This document shows, one piece after another, positions 1 through 7,527 of a DNA stretch of 8,467 bases. The DNA is taken from the NCBI GenBank assembly GCA_030038035.1, contig JASHPP010000456.1, positions 1 through 8,467 of the forward strand, read 5' to 3'. Within the stretch, counting starts at the first letter, position 1; each line of letters starts with the position of its first letter. Source of the stretch: Trebonia sp. (GTDB taxonomy: Bacteria; Actinomycetota; Actinomycetes; Streptosporangiales; Streptosporangiaceae). The notes beneath the pieces are model-generated. The model saw only the letters and a list, made by a program, of their open reading frames with translations. It had not been told where the DNA came from and did no database searches. The position numbers were made by a program, and so were the translations under genes.

Positions 1-15
1 TGCGGTGAGCTCGCC

Positions 16-999
<984 letters not shown>

Positions 1000-1025
1000 A
1001 GCCAGGAGCGCCCGTTTCTGGTGAT

Positions 1026-1041
1026 TTGCCGCAACCGGCAA
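1026..1041 (+). terminator. Small hairpin after hemB, possible terminator
   Basis: A perfect 6-bp stem, TTGCCG paired with CGGCAA around a CAAC loop, begins 26 nt after the hemB stop codon. There is no T tract, so termination strength is doubtful, though hairpins without U tails are often proposed as actinobacterial terminators. It may instead be chance. Confidence 0.3.
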
Positions 1042-1261
1042 GAGCCCGGACCATGATCGCGAAGACTTTGCGCGCTACTGGCTGCAAAATCTCTATGCGA
1101 TAAAAAAAGTGTTCGCAATGATCGGCACTGCCAGGGTGCGGGGTGTGGCGCTGACATCACTTCCGTCGCCCAGCGCATCACCATCATCTCTGGCAAACGA
1201 CATTGCACCAGGGGTACCGGCCGGTCCGCCATCCTGGCCGGCGTGAATCAGCGCGGGTTCG

Positions 1262-1291
1262 TTCGGAATGATCCGTTGGGCGGAGTACGAT
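1262..1291 (+). promoter_or_regulatory. Possible promoter for the Prim-Pol/hemL unit
   Basis: TACGAT at 1286-1291 fits the TANNNT -10 consensus. TTCGGA at 1262-1267, 18 nt upstream, is a poor -35. The -35 lies inside one copy of a 15-nt repeated element (1261-1275) that includes the dyad CGGA-ATGA-TCCG, so a regulator could bind there. The predicted transcript would carry a leader of about 90 nt before ATG 1387. The call rests only on motif match and position. Confidence 0.3.
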
Positions 1292-1386
1292 TTCCGCTAT
1301 CCCACCGACCGGCATGACGCGGGTGCTTTGCATACCCAGACCGACGGTGCGGGGGGCAACGGTGGACTAGTGGGAGTCGGGGCCTG

Positions 1387-2064
1387 ATGGTGACGATGAT
1401 GCGGCGACGAGGCCGCCGCCGTGCGGCGCAGCGGCCGCCCGCGCTTGGCGCGGCCGCGCTGCAATACGCCGCGATGGGCTGGCCGGTATGTCCCGGGGTG
1501 CATTCCAGCCGGGGGATCGACGGGACGCCAGAGCCGGGCCGGGCGTGTTCGTGCGACCGGGTCGGTTGCCCGGCGCCGGGGGCGCACCCGGTGTCACCGA
1601 CCTGGCAGATGCAGGCGACGGCAGACAGCGAAACGATTGCGAAGTGGTGGGAAGCCCGCCCGGAGGCGAATGTGATACTCGTCACCGGGCGGGTTTTTGA
1701 TGTTCTCGACGTCCCCGCCCTGGCGGGCGCGGCGGCACTGGCAAGAGCGGCGGGGGCCGGCGTGGAGACCGGGCCGGTCGCCATGCAGGGCACCGAGCGG
1801 ATGCTGTTCTTCGTCGCCACCAGGGGCGCGCCCGCCGATGAAGAAGAGTGGTGGTCCTGCGGGCTGGACAGCTCGCCTGACACCTCCACCCAGACCGAAT
1901 CGCTGCGCTGGCACTGCCGGGACAGCTACGTGCTCGCGCCGCCCTCCCGGTACGGCACCGGCCAGGACGTACGCTGGGTGCGGCAGCCCGCGGGGAACCC
2001 GCTGCCGGACGCGCTGCGGCTGCTCGAGTTCCTTGTCGACGCCTGCGAGGAGGAAGGCAGCTGA
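1387..2064 (+). CDS. Stand-alone Prim-Pol (bifunctional DNA primase/polymerase N-terminal) domain protein, apparently degenerate
   Basis: The 225-aa product resembles the archaeo-eukaryotic primase Prim-Pol domain. Shared features are an N-terminal helix ([16 protein letters not shown]), a cysteine cluster (C35, C54, C56, C61, then H67 in GAHP), the W..AT...I..WW...[15 protein letters not shown] segment, and a final YVLAPPS. No helicase domain follows, unlike plasmid or phage primases. Key catalytic positions look lost. The usual DxD is D108-V-P110, the histidine expected in the GxxRHLYF-like strand is M139 (ERMLFF), and the third acidic/arginine motif is altered (WHCRDSYVL). It may therefore be a non-enzymatic nucleotide- or DNA-binding protein; no function can be assigned. 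ATG 1387 is the first in-frame start after TGA 1315-1317, with GGGAG 10 nt upstream. Codons around 1620-1710 (AAT, ATA, TTT, GAT, GTT) are less GC-biased than those of its neighbours. Its stop lies 2 nt before hemL, implying translational coupling. Confidence 0.8.
   Translation: MVTMMRRRGRRRAAQRPPALGAAALQYAAMGWPVCPGVHSSRGIDGTPEPGRACSCDRVGCPAPGAHPVSPTWQMQATADSETIAKWWEARPEANVILVTGRVFDVLDVPALAGAAALARAAGAGVETGPVAMQGTERMLFFVATRGAPADEEEWWSCGLDSSPDTSTQTESLRWHCRDSYVLAPPSRYGTGQDVRWVRQPAGNPLPDALRLLEFLVDACEEEGS
1655..1698 (+). terminator. Terminator-like hairpin with T5 tract inside the Prim-Pol gene
   Basis: CCCGCCCGG (1655-1663) and CCGGGCGGG (1685-1693) form a perfect 9-bp GC stem around a 21-nt loop, followed at once by TTTTT (1694-1698). 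This is the layout of an intrinsic terminator, but it lies within coding sequence, in codons for residues 90-104. Ribosomes would normally mask it; when translation lags, it could end transcription before hemL. Whether it acts is inference, since the stem could also be a by-product of GC-rich codons. Confidence 0.35.
2047..2057 (+). promoter_or_regulatory. Strong ribosome binding site of hemL
   Basis: GAGGAGGAAGG lies inside the last codons of the Prim-Pol gene, 9 nt before GTG 2067. It is close to a perfect Shine-Dalgarno sequence. It fixes the hemL start and makes coupling with the upstream gene likely. Confidence 0.8.
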
Positions 2065-2066
2065 CC

Positions 2067-3362
2067 GTGCCGGACCGCTCCGCCGAACTGTTCGCCCGTG
2101 CCCTTGAGTTGACGCCGGGCGGGGTCAACTCGCCGGTCCGCGCGTTCGGGCCGGTCGGCGGGGTGCCCAGGTTCATCGAGCGGGGTGCGGGCGCGTACCT
2201 CCACGACGTCGACGGCCGCCAGTACGTGGACCTGGTGTGCTCCTGGGGGCCGATGATCCTCGGGCACGCGCACCCGTCGGTGGTGGCGGCCGTGTCCGCG
2301 GCGCTTGAGCGCGGCACGTCGTTCGGCGCGGCCACGCCCGGCGAGGTGGAGCTGGCCGCCGAGATCGTCTCCAGGGCGCCCGTCGAGCAGGTCCGGCTGG
2401 TCAACTCGGGGACCGAGGCGACGATGTCGGCGCTGCGGCTGGCCCGCGGCTACACCGGCCGCTCGCTGGTGGTGAAGTTCGCGGGCTGCTACCACGGTCA
2501 CGTGGACGCGCTGCTCGTCGCGGCCGGGTCCGGGGTGGCGACGCTCGGCCTGCCGGACACGCCGGGCGTGACCGGCGCGTCGGCCGCCGACACCGTGGTG
2601 CTGCCGTACAACGACGACGCCGCGGTGGCCGGCCTGTTCGCCGCCCGCGGCGATGAGATCGCCTGCGTGATCACCGAGGCATGCCCGGCGAACATGGGCG
2701 TGGTCCCCCCGCTGCCCGAGTTCAACGCGCTGCTGCGGTCGCTGTGCGACTCCTCGGGAGCGCTGCTGATCATGGATGAGGTGCTGACCGGCTTCCGGGT
2801 CAGCGCGTCCGGGTGGTACGGCCTGGACGGGGTGCGGGGAGACCTGGTGACGTTCGGCAAGGTGATGGGCGGCGGGCTGCCGTGCGCGGCGTTCGGCGGG
2901 CGGGCGGAGATCATGTCCCGCCTCGCCCCCGCGGGCCCTGTCTACCAGGCCGGCACGCTGTCGGGGAACCCGCTTGCCACCGCGGCCGGCCTGGCGACGC
3001 TGCGGGCCTGCACGCCCGAGGTGTACGCCGCGGTCGACTCGTTCGCCGCCGCGGTGTCCAAGGCGGTGTCGTCGGCGCTCGCGGCGGCGGGGGTGCCGCA
3101 TTACCTGTCGGTGGCGGGGAATCTGTTCACGGTCTTCCTCGGCCGCACCGATCCCGTGACGAACTTCGCCGACGCGAAGGACCAGTCCACCGCCGCCTAC
3201 GCGGCGTTCTTCCACGCGATGCTCGACGGCGGCGTGTACCTGCCGCCCTCGGCGTTCGAGGCGTGGTTCGTCTCCGCCGCCCACGACGACGCCGCGCTGT
3301 CCCGGATCGCCGGCGCCCTCCCCGCGGCCGCCAGGGCCGCCGCGGGCGCGCTCAGCGCGTAG
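2067..3362 (+). CDS. hemL: Glutamate-1-semialdehyde 2,1-aminomutase
   Basis: Cytosolic PLP enzyme that moves the amino group of glutamate-1-semialdehyde to give 5-aminolevulinate, ending the C5 pathway and feeding HemB. At 431 aa it has normal family length. Class III aminotransferase fold marks are all present: [11 protein letters not shown] near the N-terminus, [20 protein letters not shown] (cofactor phosphate region), [17 protein letters not shown], and the PLP lysine K265 in [11 protein letters not shown]. The substrate-loop motif [10 protein letters not shown] follows. The GTG start at 2067 is set by the strong Shine-Dalgarno sequence 9 nt upstream and by the fit of the N-terminus ([19 protein letters not shown]). 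It begins 2 nt after the Prim-Pol gene, so the two are probably translated together. An 8-bp GC inverted repeat lies near its 3' end (3321-3346). Confidence 0.97.
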   Translation: MPDRSAELFARALELTPGGVNSPVRAFGPVGGVPRFIERGAGAYLHDVDGRQYVDLVCSWGPMILGHAHPSVVAAVSAALERGTSFGAATPGEVELAAEIVSRAPVEQVRLVNSGTEATMSALRLARGYTGRSLVVKFAGCYHGHVDALLVAAGSGVATLGLPDTPGVTGASAADTVVLPYNDDAAVAGLFAARGDEIACVITEACPANMGVVPPLPEFNALLRSLCDSSGALLIMDEVLTGFRVSASGWYGLDGVRGDLVTFGKVMGGGLPCAAFGGRAEIMSRLAPAGPVYQAGTLSGNPLATAAGLATLRACTPEVYAAVDSFAAAVSKAVSSALAAAGVPHYLSVAGNLFTVFLGRTDPVTNFADAKDQSTAAYAAFFHAMLDGGVYLPPSAFEAWFVSAAHDDAALSRIAGALPAAARAAAGALSA

Positions 3363-3385
3363 CGGTGGGTGCTCGGCTGAGCCGG

Positions 3386-3391
3386 TAAGCT
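3386..3391 (+). promoter_or_regulatory. Possible -10 element for a leaderless transcript of the phosphatase gene
   Basis: TAAGCT matches TANNNT and ends 9 nt before ATG 3401. Transcription would then start at or next to the initiation codon. No Shine-Dalgarno sequence precedes that ATG (the upstream bases are GGCGGCGCC), which agrees with a leaderless message, a common arrangement in actinobacteria. No good -35 is seen. Confidence 0.4.
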
Positions 3392-3400
3392 GGCGGCGCC

Positions 3401-4033
3401 ATGGCGCAGACAACCGTCGTTCACCTGCTCAGGCACGGTGAAGTGCACAACCCGCACGGCGTCCTTTACGGTCGCCTGCCCGGCTATCACCTGTCCGCGA
3501 ACGGAAGGCTGATGGCCGCGGCCGCCGCCGATTTTTTCGCCGAACGGCCCGTGGCGGCTCTGTTCGCCTCACCGCTCGAGCGCGCCCAGGAGACGGCCCG
3601 CCCGCTGGCCGAGCGCCTGGACCTCCAGGTCGTCACCGACGAGCGGCTGATCGAGTCGGGAAACGTGCTCGAGGGCAAGGCCATGGGCCTGGCCGAGCTG
3701 GCGCTGAACCCGGTGAACTGGCGGTACCTGTGGAACCCCTTCCGGCCGTCGTGGGGGGAGCCGTATAAGCAGGTGGCGGCCCGGATGAGCGCGGTCATCG
3801 AGCGGGCGAGGCAAGCCGCGCCCGGCCGCGAGGCGGTGTGCGTCAGCCACCAGCTGCCCATCTGGGTGAGCCGCCTCGCGGCGGAGCACCGGCGGCTGTG
3901 GCACAACCCCGGCAGCCGCCAGTGCGCGCTAGGGAGCGTGACCAGCCTGACCTTCTCCGGCGACGAGCTGAGCGGCGTTTCCTACGCAGTGCCGCCCCGG
4001 CGACAGGTCCGCGATCCGGATGCGGCACAATAG
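3401..4033 (+). CDS. Histidine phosphatase family protein (phosphoglycerate mutase-like)
   Basis: A 210-aa protein of the histidine phosphatase superfamily. The signature is LLRHGEVHNP with R11, H12 (the residue phosphorylated in catalysis) and G13. The second arginine region SPLERAQETARPLAE follows, then the acidic segment ERLIESGNVLEGK, and the second catalytic histidine H150 in VSHQLPIWV. The catalytic set is complete, so an active phosphatase or mutase is expected, but the substrate cannot be read from sequence. It is not a typical glycolytic GpmA, which is longer. A phosphoglycerate-mutase-like gene also lies between hemL and the cytochrome c genes in Mycobacterium tuberculosis (Rv0525), so the position is conserved although its role there is unclear. 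It starts 38 nt after hemL with no Shine-Dalgarno but a TAAGCT box, and may be expressed from its own leaderless promoter. Confidence 0.9.
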   Translation: MAQTTVVHLLRHGEVHNPHGVLYGRLPGYHLSANGRLMAAAAADFFAERPVAALFASPLERAQETARPLAERLDLQVVTDERLIESGNVLEGKAMGLAELALNPVNWRYLWNPFRPSWGEPYKQVAARMSAVIERARQAAPGREAVCVSHQLPIWVSRLAAEHRRLWHNPGSRQCALGSVTSLTFSGDELSGVSYAVPPRRQVRDPDAAQ

Positions 4034-4062
4034 TCGGCGTACTACCCCCTGTAGGAGACCGT

Positions 4063-4068
4063 AAGGGA
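4063..4068 (+). promoter_or_regulatory. Ribosome binding site that sets the thioredoxin start
   Basis: AAGGGA lies 6 nt before GTG 4075; a second purine run, GGAG, is at 4053-4056. The reading frame itself is open back to about 3838, inside the phosphatase gene. This site, together with the membrane anchor that begins right after it, argues for GTG 4075 as the true start. Confidence 0.6.
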
Positions 4069-4074
4069 CCGCCG

Positions 4075-4665
4075 GTGTTCAAAGCCAAGCGCCGGACGGT
4101 CGTCAGCGTGGCGGCCGTCGCTGCCGTGCTGCTCGCCGGCGCCCTGGTGGTCACCTTCACGCAAGGCAGCAGCGCGGCGAGCGGGGTCAGCTATATCGAC
4201 GGCAACACCGACCAGATCGTGTACGCGGTGGGGCACCGCGCGCTCGCGCCCGACTTCACCGCGACCTCGCTGACCGGGGCGCCGATCAGGCTCGCCAGCT
4301 ACCGGGGCAAGATCGTCGTGCTCAACTTCTGGGGCTCTTGGTGTGACCCGTGCCGCAGCGAGGGCCCGACGCTCGCGGTGCTCGCCGAGCAGTTCCGCTC
4401 GCAGGGGGTTTCCTTCCTCGGCGACGACGTCGGCGACACGCCGGCCAACGCGCTCGCGTACACCCGCAGCGTCGGCATCACCTACCCGAGCGTGAACGAC
4501 CCCAGCTACACGGTGCTGCAGGAGTTCGGGCAGGTGGCACCGATCAGCGACACCCCCACGACGGTGGTGATCGACCGGACCGGGCGCATCGCGGGCCTGG
4601 TGATCGGCGCCGTCAGCTACTCGGGCATGGTCACCATGCTCCATGACGTGGCGGCGAGCCAATGA
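4075..4665 (+). CDS. TlpA/ResA-type membrane-anchored thioredoxin, cytochrome c maturation
   Basis: A 196-aa protein with a basic N-terminus (FKAKRR) and one hydrophobic segment at about residues 8-28, followed by an extracytoplasmic thioredoxin domain. There is no lipobox cysteine, so the segment is probably an uncleaved anchor or a signal peptide. The domain begins at APDFTATSLTG, the redox motif is WCDPC (C90 and C93) in LNFWGSWCDPC, and the cis-proline is P161 in SDTPTTVVID. Proteins of this type reduce the two cysteines of the apocytochrome CXXCH motif so that ResB-CcsB can attach heme. The matching M. tuberculosis gene is Rv0526. GTG 4075 is chosen over far upstream starts because it has a Shine-Dalgarno 6 nt away and avoids a long overlap with the phosphatase gene. 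The stop overlaps the resB start (ATGA). Its usual electron donor gene, ccdA, is not next to it. Confidence 0.9.
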   Translation: MFKAKRRTVVSVAAVAAVLLAGALVVTFTQGSSAASGVSYIDGNTDQIVYAVGHRALAPDFTATSLTGAPIRLASYRGKIVVLNFWGSWCDPCRSEGPTLAVLAEQFRSQGVSFLGDDVGDTPANALAYTRSVGITYPSVNDPSYTVLQEFGQVAPISDTPTTVVIDRTGRIAGLVIGAVSYSGMVTMLHDVAASQ

Positions 4666-6374
4666 CCGACGTGCACGCGCCGCAGACGGCGCAGGCGGAC
4701 ACAGACGCCACGCGTCCGTTCGGCGATAAGGAAACGGAACGGGACGCCGCCGCCACCGGCGCTACGGCGGGACCTGCCACCGGCTGGCCGCGGTGGGCCT
4801 GGCGGCAGCTCACCTCCATGCGGACCGCGCTGATCCTGCTGTTCCTGCTCGCGCTCGGCTCGGTGCCCGGGTCGCTGCTGCCGCAGGAGGGCACGGACCT
4901 GGCCGGGGTGCAGCAGTACTTCGCCTCGCACCCGGCGCTCGCGCCGTGGCTGAACCGGCTCGGCCTGTTCAACGTGTTCGCCTCGCCGTGGTTCGCGGCG
5001 ATCTACCTGCTGCTGTTCACGTCGCTTGTCGGCTGCGTGGTCCCGCGCACGTTCCGGCTCGCCGGGTCGGCCAGGACGCCGCCGCCGCGGGCGCCTCGCT
5101 ACCTGCAACGGCTGCCGCACTCGGCCTCGTATCCGTCCGCGCTGGCGCCCGACGCGGCGGTCGGGGTGGCGGCGGCGGTGCTCGGCGGGCACCGGTTCCG
5201 GCTGCGGCGGCCGGGTGCCGCCGATTCCGGCCACTGGGTGTCCGCGGAGAAGGGGTACCTGCGGGAGGCGGGCAACCTGCTGTTCCACCTCGCGCTGGTG
5301 GGCGTGCTCGTGTCGATCGCGCTGGGCGGGCTGTTCGGCTACAAGGCGGACAAGCTGCTCGTCGAGGGGCAGGGGTTCGCCGACACGACGGCCGCCCTGG
5401 ACGAGTTCAACCCCGGCCGGCTGGTCAGCGGATCGGACCTCGCGCCGTTCAGCCTGACGCTGAATTCCTTCTCGGCGAGCTACGAGGCGTCCGGCGAGCC
5501 GGCGGCGTTCCACGCCTACGTCACGTACTCGGCGTCACCTGGCGCTCCGGCGCACTCCTACGACCTGCAGGTGAACCACCCGCTTGCCGTCGACTCGGTC
5601 AAGGTGTACCTGATCGGGCACGGGTACGCCCCGGTGTTCCGCGTGACGACCGCGCGCGGGCAGGTGGTGTACGACCAGGCCACGCCGTTCATCCCGGCCA
5701 ACACCGGCACGCTGCTGTCCGAGGGCGTGGTCAAGGTGTCGGCTGCCACGCCGTCGCAGCTCGGCTTCGAGGGCGTGTTCGTGCCGACCGCGGTGTCCGT
5801 GGGCGGGACGCTGGAGTCGGCGTTCCCCGCGCCCGACTACCCGGCGGTGTCGCTGATCGGGTACTCGTGCAGCGGCTGCCTGAACTCCGCCGTCCCGCAG
5901 TCGGTCTACCAGCTCGACACGACCGGCATGCGGCAGGTGACGGCCGCGCCGCAGCTGCTTCTTCCCGGCCAGAGCTGGACTCTTCCCGGCGGGGAAGGGA
6001 CGCTGACGTTCGTCGGCTACAAGCAGTGGGTCAGCCTCGCGATCACCTACGACCCGGGCCAGCTTCCGGCCCTGGTCTGCGGGATTCTCGCGCTGGGCGG
6101 CCTGCTGCTCTCGTTCCTGGTGCGGCGGCGGCGGGTGTTCGTGCGGGCCGTGCCCGCGGTCGCCGGCACCGGGTCCGTCGTCACAGTCGGCGGCCTGGCC
6201 CGCACCGACGCCAGCGGCGGCTTCGAGGACGAGTTCGCCGAGCTGTCCGCCGAGCTGGCGGACGCCGACGCCGCGGCGGCCGGGCAGCCGCCGGTGTCGG
6301 GGGCACCGTCAGTGCCCGGCGCCCCGCCGGGCGAAGAACGTGAGCCTAACAACCAGTCAGAAACGGGAGCGTGA
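4662..6374 (+). CDS. resB: ResB-family cytochrome c biogenesis protein (system II)
   Basis: A 570-aa membrane protein, partner of CcsB in the system II cytochrome c synthase that presents heme to apocytochromes outside the membrane. The layout is typical of ResB: a cytoplasmic tail of about 50 residues, membrane segments near 53-70 (MRTALILLFLLALGSVPGS then LLPQ), 110-130 (WFAAIYLLLFTSLVGC) and 204-226 (AGNLLFHLALVGVLVSIALGG), a large extracytoplasmic domain, and a last segment near 471-489 followed by RRRR and a cytoplasmic tail. H209 in the third segment is in the position of a conserved heme-associated histidine. An unusual CSGC pair (C403, C406) lies in the extracytoplasmic domain just before the conserved-looking PQSVYQLD. 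The C-terminal 70 residues are acidic, then Pro/Ala-rich, and probably disordered. The start ATG 4662 overlaps the thioredoxin stop by 4 bp, and its own stop overlaps GTG 6371. Confidence 0.95.
   Translation: MTDVHAPQTAQADTDATRPFGDKETERDAAATGATAGPATGWPRWAWRQLTSMRTALILLFLLALGSVPGSLLPQEGTDLAGVQQYFASHPALAPWLNRLGLFNVFASPWFAAIYLLLFTSLVGCVVPRTFRLAGSARTPPPRAPRYLQRLPHSASYPSALAPDAAVGVAAAVLGGHRFRLRRPGAADSGHWVSAEKGYLREAGNLLFHLALVGVLVSIALGGLFGYKADKLLVEGQGFADTTAALDEFNPGRLVSGSDLAPFSLTLNSFSASYEASGEPAAFHAYVTYSASPGAPAHSYDLQVNHPLAVDSVKVYLIGHGYAPVFRVTTARGQVVYDQATPFIPANTGTLLSEGVVKVSAATPSQLGFEGVFVPTAVSVGGTLESAFPAPDYPAVSLIGYSCSGCLNSAVPQSVYQLDTTGMRQVTAAPQLLLPGQSWTLPGGEGTLTFVGYKQWVSLAITYDPGQLPALVCGILALGGLLLSFLVRRRRVFVRAVPAVAGTGSVVTVGGLARTDASGGFEDEFAELSAELADADAAAAGQPPVSGAPSVPGAPPGEEREPNNQSETGA
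6365..6369 (+). promoter_or_regulatory. Shine-Dalgarno sequence bearing on the ccsB start
   Basis: GGGAG ends only 1 nt before GTG 6371 but 10 nt before in-frame GTG 6380. Spacing therefore favours GTG 6380, while the GTGA overlap with the resB stop favours 6371. The difference is three residues. Confidence 0.45.
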
Positions 6375-7465
6375 GGGTCGTGGCCGTCAACCAGGCATTG
6401 GCGCACGTCAGCAGCGACTTCATGATCGCGGCGCTGCTTATCTATTCGCTCGCGGTGCTGGCGTTCGCCGGCGACTTCGCGTTCGGCCGGCCGCGCCGGG
6501 CGGCGAGGCCCGCGCCCGCGGTCAACGCGGTCGCCGCCACGGAACTGGCGGCCGTCGGCGCGGCCAGTGCCGCGGTGAGCGGGTCGTCGGTCACGGCGGG
6601 CGGGGCAGGCGCGGCGACGCCGCCGGTCGCGGCTGGTGGCGGCGTGCCGGCCCTTCCGGCCCTTCCGGCCCGGAAGATCCCCGCCTTCCGCTCCATGTGG
6701 CAGGAGGGCCCGTGGGTGCGGATGGCGGTGACGCTCAGCGTTGTCGGCATCCTCGCCCACGTGATCGCGGTCGTCACCCGCGGGCTGGCGGTGCACCGCG
6801 CGCCCTGGGGCAACATGTACGAGTTCGTCACCGCGCTCACCTGCGTAGCGGCGATCTTCTTCATCTACATCATGATCCGCTACCGGGCCTGGGCGCTCGG
6901 CGTGTTCGTGATGGGCTCGGTCGTCGTCGCGCTCGGGCTCGCCGAGACGGTCATCTACACCGCGGCGGGCCCGCTCGTGCCCGCGCTGCAGTCGTACTGG
7001 CTCAGCATCCACGTGACCGCGATGACGCTGTCGACCGGCATCTTCTTCGTCGCGGCGGTGCTTGGGATCATGTACCTGGTCGCGGAACGGTACCGGGCCC
7101 GGGTCGCGGCCGGCAAGGCGGAGCCCGGCAACGGGCTGCTCGACCGGATCCCGCCGTCCACGACGCTGGACAAGCTGACCTACCGGACGGTGATCTTCGG
7201 ATTCCCGATCTGGACGTTCGGCGTCATCGCCGGCGCGATCTGGGCGGATCAGGCGTGGGGCCGCTACTGGGGCTGGGACCCCGTGGAGACCTGGGCGTTC
7301 ATCACGTGGGTGCTCTACGCCGCCTACCTGCACGCGCGCGCGACGGCCGGCTGGCGCCGCTTCGCGAACTACGTCCAGCTCCTCGGCTTCGCCAGCCTGG
7401 CGTTCAACATCCTGGTCGTCCAGGTCTTCATCACCGGCATGCACTCCTACGCCGGCGTCGGCTGA
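6371..7465 (+). CDS. ccsB: Cytochrome c biogenesis protein CcsB (ResC/CcsA family, system II)
   Basis: A 364-aa polytopic membrane protein of the heme-handling superfamily, which moves heme across the membrane and presents it for attachment to apocytochrome c. The WWD domain is clear: W296, W300, W302 and D303 in WGRYWGWDPVETW. Candidate heme-ligand histidines are H142 (AVHRAPWGNMYEF), H214 (YWLSIHVTAM) and H358 near the C-terminus (TGMHSYAG). The first helix is about residues 16-38. It is followed by an Ala/Val/Pro/Gly-rich linker at about 40-105, then the remaining helices. The linker includes a 9-nt tandem repeat (ALPALPAR) and is probably disordered. GTG 6371 overlaps the resB stop (GTGA); GTG 6380 is an alternative with better Shine-Dalgarno spacing. 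It is the last gene of the cluster. Symbols differ between databases (ccsA, ccsB, resC). Confidence 0.95.
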   Translation: MRVVAVNQALAHVSSDFMIAALLIYSLAVLAFAGDFAFGRPRRAARPAPAVNAVAATELAAVGAASAAVSGSSVTAGGAGAATPPVAAGGGVPALPALPARKIPAFRSMWQEGPWVRMAVTLSVVGILAHVIAVVTRGLAVHRAPWGNMYEFVTALTCVAAIFFIYIMIRYRAWALGVFVMGSVVVALGLAETVIYTAAGPLVPALQSYWLSIHVTAMTLSTGIFFVAAVLGIMYLVAERYRARVAAGKAEPGNGLLDRIPPSTTLDKLTYRTVIFGFPIWTFGVIAGAIWADQAWGRYWGWDPVETWAFITWVLYAAYLHARATAGWRRFANYVQLLGFASLAFNILVVQVFITGMHSYAGVG

Positions 7466-7467
7466 CC

Positions 7468-7485
7468 GGCGCGCAGCCTGCGCCC
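7468..7485 (+). terminator. Hairpin directly after the ccsB stop
   Basis: GCGCA and TGCGC (7471-7475, 7479-7483) pair around a GCC loop, extended by GG/CC across a bulged C at 7470. The stem begins 2 nt after the ccsB stop and is a candidate end of the operon. There is no T tract, and the loop is only 3 nt. Confidence 0.4.
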
Positions 7486-7527
7486 GGCGGGCGAGATAGC
7501 TGGTCCCGCTTGAGGTTGCCGCGCGTG

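Larger units (their letters stand above)
1000..1386. other. Intergenic region between hemB and the Prim-Pol gene
   Basis: This 387-bp gap shows no convincing gene; the reading frames that cross it lack start signals and protein-like composition. It contains a short hairpin just after hemB (1026-1041) and a locally AT-rich patch at 1084-1110 with seven consecutive A residues (1102-1108), which is unusual in this GC-rich sequence. It also contains a 15-nt imperfect direct repeat (1111-1125 and 1261-1275, 13 of 15 identical) and a possible promoter ending in TACGAT (1286-1291). It most likely separates hemB from the following transcription unit and carries that unit's control region. The functional reading is inference. 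Confidence 0.6.

Noticed and set aside
1926..3413. 495-codon leftward open frame across hemL
   Set aside because: It is a GC-skew shadow: Arg/His/Gly/Ala-rich, no domains, lying antisense to a certain hemL.
3838..4074. N-terminal extension of the thioredoxin frame back into the phosphatase gene
   Set aside because: The added residues are low-complexity out-of-frame translation. GTG 4075 has a Shine-Dalgarno sequence and is followed at once by the membrane anchor.
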